Assembly: GCA_012522575.1 (NCBI GenBank)
Contig: JAAYKE010000099.1
Location: 1 to 50,345, forward strand
Origin: Armatimonadota bacterium
GTDB lineage: Bacteria; Armatimonadota; UBA5829
Length of the DNA: 50,345 nucleotides
Direction: 5' to 3'
The translations under genes and the position numbers were made by a program. The notes beneath the pieces are model-generated. The model worked only from the letters and a program-made list of their open reading frames with translations, searched no databases and had not been told where the DNA came from. Of the stretch, positions 33,582-41,165 are shown in pieces (within the stretch, counting starts at the first letter, position 1; each line of letters opens with the position of its first letter).

Positions 33582-33857
33582 TCATCTGTCATTATCGCAC
33601 ATATCATCTGCTAATCTTTGCAGTTGGCTGACAATCTCCTCGGGTATCTCACAGCGCAGCGCTCTGTTCAATTTCCTATGCTTGATTGCCGTTTCGAGGC
33701 ATTTCTTTTTGCCACACAAATAAGCTCCCCTGCCGGGCAGCTTGCCGGTGGTATCAACAAGCACCTTACCCTGCGTAGTGCGCGTTACCCTGAGCAGCGC
33801 ACCCTTGTCGGACATTTCTCTGCATCCAATGCAAGTCCGGATCGGCGTTTTTGCCAT
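33582..33857 (-). CDS. ylxR: YlxR family RNA-binding protein
   Basis: The 91-residue product from the ATG at 33857 (MAKTPIRTCIGCREM) is a complete YlxR/DUF448 protein: RTCIGCR near residue 7, LRVTRTTQGKVLVDTTGKLPGRGAYLCGKKKCLE near 22-55. YlxR is a small basic protein encoded between nusA and infB, thought to bind RNA and reported to influence RNase P or transcription in some species. It begins 4 bp after the nusA stop; the ORF track's extension lies within nusA. Confidence 0.93.
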   Translation of the reverse strand: MAKTPIRTCIGCREMSDKGALLRVTRTTQGKVLVDTTGKLPGRGAYLCGKKKCLETAIKHRKLNRALRCEIPEEIVSQLQRLADDMCDNDR

Positions 33858-33861
33858 ATCA

Positions 33862-35094
33862 TCATTCGGTATCAGTGCCCGAATCGGCCTCAACGGAGCT
33901 TTCGTCAGAGTCAGGCAAATGCAGAACCGTGTCTTCGTCGTCCGCTGTTATCAAGTCAACCGGTTTATCCTCATCGGGCAGGTGCAACACGGTATCCTCA
34001 TCCGGCGCAGTGATAAAAACGCTCTCCGCAGCAGCCTCCGAATCTCCCTCAGAATCCGACTTGGCATCCTGATTTTCACTTCGTATGTCGATTCTCCAGC
34101 CCGTAAGACGAGCCGCCAACCGCACATTCTGCCCGGATTTGCCAATAGCCAGCGAAAGCTGACTGTCCGGCATCAGGACAAGCGCAGTATTGGTTTGCTC
34201 ATCGCAGGTCACCGAGATCGATTTAGCCGGCGACAACGCCTCGCCGATATACTTCTCCACATTGTCATGCCAGCGCACGATGTCGATTTTCTCGTCATAT
34301 AATTCGTTGACTATCGACTGCACCCTGGTTCCTCTGTGGCCGACGCACGCGCCGACAGGGTCAACTTTATCATCGGTGGAGACCACGGCAACTTTTGTGC
34401 GCGCGCCCGGTTCTCGTGCAACGGATTTGATCTGCACAATATCTTCGGCGATCTCAGGGACTTCCAACTCGAAGAGTCTCCTGATAAGGCTCGGATGGGT
34501 TCTGGAGACTACCACCTGAGGTCCTTTGGGCGTTCGCCTGACCTCAAGCACGTATACTTTAATTCTGTCGTTAAATCTATAAGGTTCCGTATGGACTTGC
34601 TCGGCGGGCGGCAGCAGGGCTTCGATCTTGCCAACGTTAACAAAGACGTTTCTTTGTTCTCGACGCTGAACTACGCCGGTGAGGATTTCACCTACGCGAT
34701 CACCGAACTCTTCGTAGACCCGATCCCTCTCCGCCTCGCGTATTCGCTGCACAACTACCTGCTTGGCAGTCTGCGCTGCAATGCGACCGAAGTTCGCCGG
34801 AGTTACCTCGATTTCGATGACATCTCCGATTTTAGCATCCGGGTTATAAGACCGCGCCTCCTGCACCGACATCTCCACATGATCGTTCTCCACGTCTTCG
34901 ACAACGTCTTTTGCACAAAAGACCTGGAAGCCTCCCTTGGAGCTACTCACGCGAACCCGAACGTCGCCAGTGGCTGCAAAATTCTTTTTATATGCAGTCT
35001 CCAGCGCCGTTTCTATGGTAGAAAGCAACACCTCAAGCGGTATTTCTTTCTCTTTTTCTATTTGTCGCAGTGCATCAAGAAAGTCTGCGTTCAT
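33862..35094 (-). CDS. nusA: Transcription termination/antitermination factor NusA
   Basis: NusA binds RNA polymerase and nascent RNA, modulating pausing, termination and antitermination. The 410-residue protein contains the N-terminal polymerase-binding domain (MNADFLDALRQIEKEKEIP), an S1 domain (VGEILTGVVQRREQRNVFVNVGKIEALLP near 132), and KH1 and KH2 (VGACVGHRGTRVQSIVNEL near 227; LSLAIGKSGQNVRLAARLTGWRIDI near 298-322). After KH2 a 75-residue acidic tail carries a near-duplicate DEDTVLHLPD motif. There is no rimP upstream; nusA is first in its operon behind a promoter and a leader hairpin. Confidence 0.97.
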   Translation of the reverse strand: MNADFLDALRQIEKEKEIPLEVLLSTIETALETAYKKNFAATGDVRVRVSSSKGGFQVFCAKDVVEDVENDHVEMSVQEARSYNPDAKIGDVIEIEVTPANFGRIAAQTAKQVVVQRIREAERDRVYEEFGDRVGEILTGVVQRREQRNVFVNVGKIEALLPPAEQVHTEPYRFNDRIKVYVLEVRRTPKGPQVVVSRTHPSLIRRLFELEVPEIAEDIVQIKSVAREPGARTKVAVVSTDDKVDPVGACVGHRGTRVQSIVNELYDEKIDIVRWHDNVEKYIGEALSPAKSISVTCDEQTNTALVLMPDSQLSLAIGKSGQNVRLAARLTGWRIDIRSENQDAKSDSEGDSEAAAESVFITAPDEDTVLHLPDEDKPVDLITADDEDTVLHLPDSDESSVEADSGTDTE

Positions 35095-35133
35095 ATCTTA
35101 GGCTTTCTTCTCTCCCGATTCATATCCCAAACT

Positions 35134-35160
35134 GAAAAGAGTGGGCGTGAGACCCACTCT
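35134..35160 (-). terminator. Terminator-like hairpin (possible attenuator) in the nusA leader
   Basis: On the minus strand AGAGTGGG and CCCACTCT form a perfect 8-bp stem with a 7-nt loop, followed by TTTTC. It lies about 40 nt upstream of the nusA ATG and downstream of the promoter at 35187-35215, so transcription must pass it to reach nusA. Confidence 0.6.
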
Positions 35161-35186
35161 CGATCGCGCCATCTAACTTCTACCCT

Positions 35187-35215
35187 AGTATATCAGATTC
35201 AACAAGCAGTTGCAA
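35187..35215 (-). promoter_or_regulatory. Sigma-70 promoter of the nusA-infB operon
   Basis: Minus strand TTGCAA (35215-35210), 17 bp, TATACT (35192-35187), giving a leader of roughly 85 nt before nusA. Confidence 0.7.
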
Positions 35216-35309
35216 CCGCTGTCAAGGCTCGTTTTCCGACCAGGCTTCGACGAATAGATGGGTTCTATGTGGCTACTCGGAGGCGCGGTTTGCTTTGAAA
35301 AGGGTGGCA

Positions 35310-35358
35310 ATAACAAAATTGGATGTGGATAATCACTTAAGATAGCCACATCCAATTT
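35310..35358 (-). terminator. Strong terminator after the UGA-containing cytochrome gene
   Basis: AAATTGGATGTGG and CCACATCCAATTT make a perfect 13-bp stem with a 17-nt loop, followed on the minus strand by TGTTATTG. It starts 16 bp after the stop at 35375 and separates this gene from the nusA promoter. Confidence 0.8.
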
Positions 35359-35374
35359 ACGAAAAAAGTTATTT

Positions 35375-36739
35375 CTATTTCCTGGAGTCCGAAGCTGCAA
35401 CGGGCGTTGCCGCGTTCTTGTTAGCGTGTGTCACCTGCGGGAAGTATGTCTTTTCGTTATACGCAGGGCTGCGGGATTTCGTATGACACTCCAGACACAG
35501 TTTGGGGTCCACTTTAGCTCTCTGCTTGGAGTCTTTTCGTTCGTTTCCGTGCGGCAGAGACGCCCTGTGGCAGGAAGCGCATTCCACCCCTGCCGGTACA
35601 TTCGTAACGGCCATAGAACTGCGTGAACTGCGATATAGTTCGGAGTGACAGGGCAGACAATCCGGCGTCAGGTTCTTGCCGACTTCCAGTGTCTTGATCG
35701 CCTTTGCGTGCCGGGTCTTAGCCCAGTCCTCATACTCGCTTGCGTGACACGCCTTGCACAACATAGGTGAATAATATGGTTTGGACTGGAATCCGTCTTC
35801 GTGCACTGCTGCAGTGTTCACCGGAGCGGCATCGGATGCCGATTGGGCAGGTCGGTTAGTGAGAGAGATTATGCCCTCTTTGACTTGATCGTCTATCGCC
35901 TTGTCTTCAGTATATTCCTCATTTAGCGTGACCCGCTTAAATGTAAGCTCAGGAGCCTTTTCGGGATCAATTACCACATCGATCAGCCCGAGGTCCTTAC
36001 CCTGGTGCATCGACGGCAATACAAGAGTTTTTTCCACCGTGCGCTCGGCGATTATGCCGCGGGTGTTGGATCCGGTTATGACAATATCAGGGGAGCCGAT
36101 CCGCTGTGCATTGCGGGAAAGCCAGTCATTGGCGGCTACTCCTGCCTGGTCAAGCAGAATGAGTATATCGCTTTTCGAGCGCGCTTCCTTGAACTTCTCG
36201 AACCTGATTTTGCGAATTACCTCGTCATCGACACTGGTATCGGGCAGCGGTGCGCCGAACGATATCACGCCGACTTTCACTCCGCCGACGTCTTTGATAA
36301 GGTACGGAATAAGTCTATCGTCCTTGCTTCCGGGGACGTCGACAACGGTCAACTTGTTCTCTTTTGCCTTGCTGAGGAACTCTCCGCCCAGACGTGCGTC
36401 ACCGGAGCCAAGCCCCACCGCGGCGTAGCCGAGCTTCGATAGCACGGACATCATTACGTCGAGCTTACCAGGTAAGTCAGTAAGGTTTCCGCTATCCACT
36501 ATTATCGTATTTGGATTTTCTTTGACTAACTGGGCAATTGCCGTGGATCGGCGAGCAAGACCGCCCGCCTTGGAGCCGCCTCACCCACATGGCTGCCAAT
36601 AACCCATCGTGTCGCCGCTATAGATAATTCTTATCTTTTTAGACGCCTCTTTGGCATTGAGGTGGGCCGTGGCGACGGTGATGGTTAGCAGCAGGGCAAG
36701 TCCCAGCAGGCACTTGATGATCGTGCGAAGTCGCAACAA
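35375..36739 (-). CDS. Candidate selenoprotein: nucleotidase-like domain fused to tetraheme cytochrome c (in-frame UGA at codon 53)
   Basis: Read from the first TTG at 36739 (GTGAGG 8 nt upstream), the frame gives a 454-residue protein with a signal peptide (LRLRTIIKCLLGLALLLTIT), then IRIIYSGDTMGYWQPCG, a UGA at 36583-36581, and GGSKAGGLARR without frame change. The ORF track shows only the part after the UGA, starting at 36499. Residues about 36-300 resemble the UshA/5'-nucleotidase phosphoesterase fold, but the usual DxH, GNHE and GHTH ligands look degenerate (SGDTMG, GLGSGDARLG, ITGSNTRG). The C-terminus has four haem motifs, CKACH (328), CLPCH (361), CASCH (387) and CLECH (415). UGA as selenocysteine is supported by a SECIS-like hairpin; a nonsense mutation or sequencing error is the alternative. 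Promoter and terminator indicate a single-gene transcript. Confidence 0.75.
36550..36583 (-). promoter_or_regulatory. UGA codon with SECIS-like stem-loop
   Basis: The UGA is at 36583-36581. Eighteen nucleotides later begins a GGUCUU loop (36562-36557) closed by a 7-bp stem GGCGGGC/GCUCGCC with one G-U pair (36569-36550). The GGUCU in the loop occupies the same positions relative to UGA (+19 to +23) as I recall for the E. coli fdhF SECIS. The G in the first loop positions and the spacing meet the usual bacterial SECIS rules. Confidence 0.7.
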
Positions 36740-36792
36740 TTTGCAGTCCTCACTTAAAATAGCACTTTCATGTGGCTATTCCACATATTAGC

Positions 36793-36821
36793 AGTATAAA
36801 TCGAGTATGGTTTGATGTCAA
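36793..36821 (-). promoter_or_regulatory. Consensus promoter of the candidate selenoprotein gene
   Basis: Minus strand TTGACA (36821-36816), 17 bp, TATACT (36798-36793). The leader of about 47 nt contains a small hairpin ATGTGG-AATAG-CCACAT (36786-36770) ahead of the ribosome site. Confidence 0.85.
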
Positions 36822-36876
36822 CTTATTGAGGTCAACAAATTTAACTGATATTCAGACTCAGTGCAGCATCGTGAAG

Positions 36877-37524
36877 CTACCTTTTGAAACTGCGGCCATC
36901 AAGAGCTATCTTTCCGATATCGTAATACATCCTCAGTCGACCGAGAAATCCTTTGATGAACCCGCGCTTTTCTTCTTTCATACAATGGGTGCATCCGAAA
37001 AGATCGACCCTTTTGACCCTCAGATTATGTGAGCGATAATATTTGGTTATGGCTGTTTCTACGCCGGATCGGACATTATCGAGGTTTGGAATACTAACGA
37101 ACACATCGCGCCGCATAGCGCGTTGACCGGAGATATAAGGCGCAATGACCTGAGCGAGATCGGTCGAACGCCGACCGCTTTTGAATATCCCAATCGCCAT
37201 GTCAGCGGTATCGTCTACGACCGGCATCGCTATTGCGTCAACCTTTTCGCCATCCATCCCGATTAGATCCGCATCCAAAAACAGCAAAATATCTGCATCA
37301 GTGCTCTCGGCCCCGACCCGCATCGCCCCACCCTTGCCACGATTTACCGCCAGTTCGATGGCTGTAACATCAGGATAAGCGGAGGCGATTTGATAGGTGG
37401 CGTCAGTAGAACCATCACTGACGACCACTATCTCGTCAACGAGCTTGGCGGATTTGATCGCGTCGAGCACTGCGACAATTCGCTCTTCTTCGTTGTAAGC
37501 TGCTACAACTGCGGCGATTTTCAT
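36877..37524 (-). CDS. Glycosyltransferase family 2 protein
   Basis: The 215-residue cytoplasmic protein is a single GT-A domain: AAVVAAYNEEERIVAVLDAI at the N-terminus, EIVVVSDGSTDAT near residue 31, NRGKGGAMRVG near 61, and the nucleotide-sugar metal motif LLFLDADL near 80. The size and the NRGKGGAM motif resemble dolichol-phosphate-mannose-type synthases and glucosyl-3-phosphoglycerate synthases, but no membrane anchor is present. The acceptor is unknown. It begins 1 bp after the coiled-coil protein gene and has no visible terminator. Confidence 0.88.
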   Translation of the reverse strand: MKIAAVVAAYNEEERIVAVLDAIKSAKLVDEIVVVSDGSTDATYQIASAYPDVTAIELAVNRGKGGAMRVGAESTDADILLFLDADLIGMDGEKVDAIAMPVVDDTADMAIGIFKSGRRSTDLAQVIAPYISGQRAMRRDVFVSIPNLDNVRSGVETAITKYYRSHNLRVKRVDLFGCTHCMKEEKRGFIKGFLGRLRMYYDIGKIALDGRSFKR

Positions 37525-37525
37525 T

Positions 37526-38008
37526 TTATTTGGCGGTATTTTTGGAACCGGAGTCGCTTTTCGAGCTATTTTTCGGCTCGTCAGTTTTTGTCGAAGATTT
37601 TTTCGACTGACTCGGCTCCTCAGATATGTCTTGCCAGGCCTTTTGAAACACCTCTATTGCGCTATCTTTTGCTTCCCCAAGATATTGCGCCGTATCGCCA
37701 ATAATATCCTTCGAAACTGTGTTGGCAGAATTGATTTTATTGAGCGCCTGATCCAAAAATGTCTGCGCTTCGGCAGGTTTTTTGTTTGCTATAAGCTGCT
37801 TGGCTTTGCGTGTGTATTTTTCTGCCTCAGCCAGAGAGGTTACAAGGTCGGATTGTTTGTCGTCCTTGGAGTTGTTGGGCTGAATTGCATGCACTTTGGC
37901 AGCTATGGCCGCAACCTCTCGCCGAAGTTGCTCAATTCTCCACTGGTCATATATGACCACGGCCAGCAAAATGACGACAATCATACCCAGACAGCCCATT
38001 CGCTTCAT
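37526..38008 (-). CDS. Single-pass membrane protein with coiled-coil and Lys/Ser-rich tail
   Basis: The 160-residue protein is of unknown function. Residues 5-22 (GCLGMIVVILLAVVIY) form one membrane segment, followed by a likely coiled coil (RIEQLRREVAAIAAKVHAI) and a helical region with a TPR-like pattern (LAEAEKYTRKAKQLIANKKPAEAQTFLDQALNKI). The last 35 residues are low-complexity Ser/Lys. It is probably anchored in the inner membrane with a periplasmic or cytoplasmic helical domain. It lies between the SpoU-type methyltransferase and glycosyltransferase genes. Confidence 0.65.
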   Translation of the reverse strand: MKRMGCLGMIVVILLAVVIYDQWRIEQLRREVAAIAAKVHAIQPNNSKDDKQSDLVTSLAEAEKYTRKAKQLIANKKPAEAQTFLDQALNKINSANTVSKDIIGDTAQYLGEAKDSAIEVFQKAWQDISEEPSQSKKSSTKTDEPKNSSKSDSGSKNTAK

Positions 38009-38076
38009 TTGTCAGAGTCCTTTCTATGCGTATCAGAGTCTTGCCGCCAAACATTGTCAGATCAGATGCGGCGTTA

Positions 38077-38883
38077 TTATGAGCAGTTGCGCTGTCGTAT
38101 CGCCTCGTATAATACAATGCTTGCTGCAACGGCTATATTAAGTGAATTTATCTTCCCAAGCATGGGAATCCGCGCCACGACGTCCGCGCTTTGTCTAACC
38201 TCGTCCGATATCCCAACGTGTTCGTTGCCGACTACGACCATAACCGGCCCGGTGAGGTCGAGATCGCTATAGACCACATCGGACTGCGCAGAAGTAGCTA
38301 TCACCTGCAATCCTGCCTGCCTCGCCGCGTGGATTGCCTTGCCGGAGCTATGGGTGATGCATAGCGGCACTGTGAACACTGCTCCGCGCGATCCGCGAAC
38401 TACCCGCCTGCTGAACGGGTCGGTAGTCTGCGCACTGAGAATTGCGCCCTGTGTCCCTGTCGCATCAGTGGAACGCAGCAGCATCCCCAGATTATCCGCA
38501 TTGTCCCCGGCTTCCACCATCATAACCAGCGATATATTCCCGGAAAACATATCCGACAATGACTTCAGACGACGCTCGACTATGGCCATGCACTCAGGAG
38601 TCGGCTTTGCCTCCAGAATTTTACCAAGTAAACCTTCCGAGGCGCAATAAGCGGGTATCCCAATTTGCTTCGCACGAGTCGAAATCTCCGCACAATCGGC
38701 ATCAGATGCGAAGCGATCGGTAAATATCAGCGAATCGATGGCGCAGCCGTAATCGAACGCTCTTCTAACGAGTTCCCTGCCCTCGACAATATAGCGATTA
38801 TGAGCAGCGCGACCATCGATGCCGGTAAGCTCCCGCAGCATTTGTATAACAGGGTCCTTTTGGCCGGAGACTTTTTGTATCAT
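38077..38883 (-). CDS. TrmH/SpoU family RNA methyltransferase
   Basis: The 268-residue protein should 2'-O-methylate a ribose in rRNA or tRNA using SAM bound in a trefoil-knot fold. The N-terminal substrate-binding domain has RYIVEGRELVRRAFDYG near residue 30. The catalytic SPOUT domain has VMMVEAGDNADNLGMLLRSTDATG near 118 (the Asn-rich motif 1, with NxG), VVVGNEHVGIS near 220 and IPMLGKINSLNIAVAASIVLYE near 240 (motif 3). Target nucleotide unknown; RlmB-like rRNA methylation is one possibility. It overlaps the upstream phosphatase-like membrane gene by 4 bp. Confidence 0.93.
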   Translation of the reverse strand: MIQKVSGQKDPVIQMLRELTGIDGRAAHNRYIVEGRELVRRAFDYGCAIDSLIFTDRFASDADCAEISTRAKQIGIPAYCASEGLLGKILEAKPTPECMAIVERRLKSLSDMFSGNISLVMMVEAGDNADNLGMLLRSTDATGTQGAILSAQTTDPFSRRVVRGSRGAVFTVPLCITHSSGKAIHAARQAGLQVIATSAQSDVVYSDLDLTGPVMVVVGNEHVGISDEVRQSADVVARIPMLGKINSLNIAVAASIVLYEAIRQRNCS

Positions 38884-41114
38884 TTCCGCTCACTTGCAGT
38901 CTGTGATGAGGAGTCCAAAGAATCCGGCGTCGGTCTTTGAAGAAGTTTCAATGCGATCAGTGCAAATAGAAATACCGAACTCGTCGCGCCGGCCACTACT
39001 CCGGAGTCATTGAAAATAAAGGCAGCGAGCGTTCCTACAAAGCAGCCAAATGCCGCGGCAGACTGCTCACGATTGAGAAATCCCGCGCCTCGAACGCGCT
39101 TTTCGTTCCAATAAAGAACTGCAGACCCAACAAGTGACAGACCCAGAAGCCGACTCCAGAGGCTGGCCGATATCAGCATACAGTTGAGTGCGATTTTACG
39201 CTTGAATATATCCAAAATAGCAGCGATATTGCCTCCTGCCGCCATTCTCATTGTTCTGCCGATATGAGTCTGAGCATGCCCGATATTCAACAGGTCAACG
39301 GAAAATACAGCGGCGACTATCAATAGCAAGACAACCGCTATCACAGCCAGATGACGCAAGCTCGGCAGAGAACCTCTTCCAACCAGCAGCGCAGCTCCCA
39401 TCGCCGATGCCATAGCCAAAGCTCCGCCGACATTCGCTCCCAAACCCGGAGCCGCCACAAAAACAAGTGTCAGGCAAAATACGCTGCCTGCTATAAGGCC
39501 GGATACTCGACGATTGAGTTTGCGGCTTGACAGCGCCATGCCCACTCCAATAACCGATGCGCCCAGCATTGTCCCCATAAGCTCGTTGCCGATGCCATAG
39601 AATCGCGCGCCTTCGACGATGTTGTAGCTGGCGATTGAGCTTTGCATCAACGAGCCGCCGGATGACAAGTCGACTATAACAGCTCCAAAAAATATAGCGC
39701 ACAGCCAGATGAAAGCCCTGGCAGGCGTTTTCAATATCAACGCTCCGGCAGCAGCCAAAGCTATTGTCAGAGCAATCAAGACTACTATAGAAGCCGAAGC
39801 GCCTCCGTCGAAAAACAACGGCATAATGAACATAGCGAGGGGCAGCGCGACAAAACCCGTCGTCAGCCAGGCCGCCGCAAGCTTGAGCGCGGGTAAAGTT
39901 GTCGCGAACACCGCCAAAACGATAAGCGCCACCATCACAGATTGCGCAACGCTCGTGCCTCGCATTATCGCCTGCCGCTCCGATTGAGCGCTTGCCCGTC
40001 GGTTCATTTCAATAAGTTGACTCGCCACATTTTCACTTTCTATGTTCAGAATAGGTCGTCCCACCATTTCCGATGGTACGCTGATGTTCAGAAAGGAAAG
40101 AATCGTCGGGGCGACATCGCTCAGCGTAACAACTCCGGCTCTGCGCGTGGAGCCAGACGTCAGCATTCCGCGCTCAAAACCCGGACCTGAAATCGCGATC
40201 ACGCCCAGTTTCTCCCCTGCAATATCGCTGAGTGTTCGTGGATTAGGGGAAAGAGCTATAAGCAAATCCGTTTTCGGGTTCAATCGCGCAGCCAGATTGC
40301 TCATAAAATCTCCGAGCCGACTGATGGCAGCCCTGCGATGACGTGCCGCTATAGGATCGGTGCAGTATTCAGCATACAAATCAGCACGAAAAGTATCGCC
40401 AAAGTCGATAACCACAAAGCGGCATTGCTCCGGCAGGTTGTCGAACTCTTCAAGTAAAGCATCTGCGTTGACTCGAACTCCAAACGGAGCGGCAGGGTCG
40501 GACAAATTCAGCTTGTCTCCATCAACTTCTCCAAAATCGACGATCCCCTGCTCATCCATTGCAGCCGCAACGCACTCCCTGTGCATCTCGCCCGGCATAT
40601 CTGAATTTCCTATCACGGCGGTCTTTATGCCATTGCTGCGAAGCGATGAGCCTAGCGAGCCGGGTTTTGCACGGTAGGAAGCCGCATCGTTTATCCGCTG
40701 CATACGTGCAATTTCAGTGTGCAGGACATTTGCAGGCGACGGGTTAATCCCGGTGCGATATGTGTAAATAGATCCTGCGGTCTGATCCCCAATGTGGCTG
40801 TTCACATCGCCGGCCAGTCGGATTTCTCCGCCTCCTGTGGCCATCGCTCCTGCTCCAAGAACAGCGCAACCTGCCTCAAAGCCGGATTTGGAAGCGGGCA
40901 TGGAATCGCGGCTTGCCCTGCCGGTTCTGACGTTGAGCAGGCCGGTAGATGCGTTTTGGATGAAGTCCTGAAGTGTTTTATGATCGGAATCGGCAAAATC
41001 TCTGATTGTGCAACTGCCGGCCAGAACGACGACCACGCGAGACTGTTTCGCCCCTGCAACAGCAGAGGCTGCCAGAATAAGCAGAGTCAGCATCATCAAC
41101 AGGCGGGATTTCAT
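38880..41114 (-). CDS. Alkaline phosphatase-superfamily-like protein with polytopic membrane domain
   Basis: The 744-residue protein has a signal peptide (MKSRLLMMLTLLILAASAVAGA), then about 330 exported residues: VVVVLAGSCTIRDF at the start, a GRASRDSM/GFEAGCAVLGAGAMATGGG segment, TAVIGNSDMPGE, VVIDFGDTFRADLYAEYC and LIALSPNPRTLS ... GVVTLSDVAPTILSFLNI, a pattern resembling the alkaline phosphatase/phosphoglycerate mutase fold. From about residue 385 there are roughly ten membrane segments. I know no named family with this layout; a phosphotransferase acting on lipid or envelope carbohydrate is a guess from the position beside PBP genes. The first ATG has no clear Shine-Dalgarno. Confidence 0.7.
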   Translation of the reverse strand: MKSRLLMMLTLLILAASAVAGAKQSRVVVVLAGSCTIRDFADSDHKTLQDFIQNASTGLLNVRTGRASRDSMPASKSGFEAGCAVLGAGAMATGGGEIRLAGDVNSHIGDQTAGSIYTYRTGINPSPANVLHTEIARMQRINDAASYRAKPGSLGSSLRSNGIKTAVIGNSDMPGEMHRECVAAAMDEQGIVDFGEVDGDKLNLSDPAAPFGVRVNADALLEEFDNLPEQCRFVVIDFGDTFRADLYAEYCTDPIAARHRRAAISRLGDFMSNLAARLNPKTDLLIALSPNPRTLSDIAGEKLGVIAISGPGFERGMLTSGSTRRAGVVTLSDVAPTILSFLNISVPSEMVGRPILNIESENVASQLIEMNRRASAQSERQAIMRGTSVAQSVMVALIVLAVFATTLPALKLAAAWLTTGFVALPLAMFIMPLFFDGGASASIVVLIALTIALAAAGALILKTPARAFIWLCAIFFGAVIVDLSSGGSLMQSSIASYNIVEGARFYGIGNELMGTMLGASVIGVGMALSSRKLNRRVSGLIAGSVFCLTLVFVAAPGLGANVGGALAMASAMGAALLVGRGSLPSLRHLAVIAVVLLLIVAAVFSVDLLNIGHAQTHIGRTMRMAAGGNIAAILDIFKRKIALNCMLISASLWSRLLGLSLVGSAVLYWNEKRVRGAGFLNREQSAAAFGCFVGTLAAFIFNDSGVVAGATSSVFLFALIALKLLQRPTPDSLDSSSQTASERK

Positions 41115-41165
41115 CGTAGGGTAATGTTCTCACATTGAATGCCGGATTGCAAACAGACTCAAAGG

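Noticed and set aside
33457-33723. Plus-strand 88-residue ORF opposite the ylxR-infB gap
   Set aside because: It overlaps ylxR antisense, has no ribosome site and no recognisable motif.
36581-36583. UGA as a genome-wide sense codon (Trp or Gly recoding)
   Set aside because: Many genes end in TGA with the next gene starting in an ATGA overlap (mqnP, ubiX, mqnA, queE and others), and Trp is encoded by TGG, so UGA is a normal stop here.
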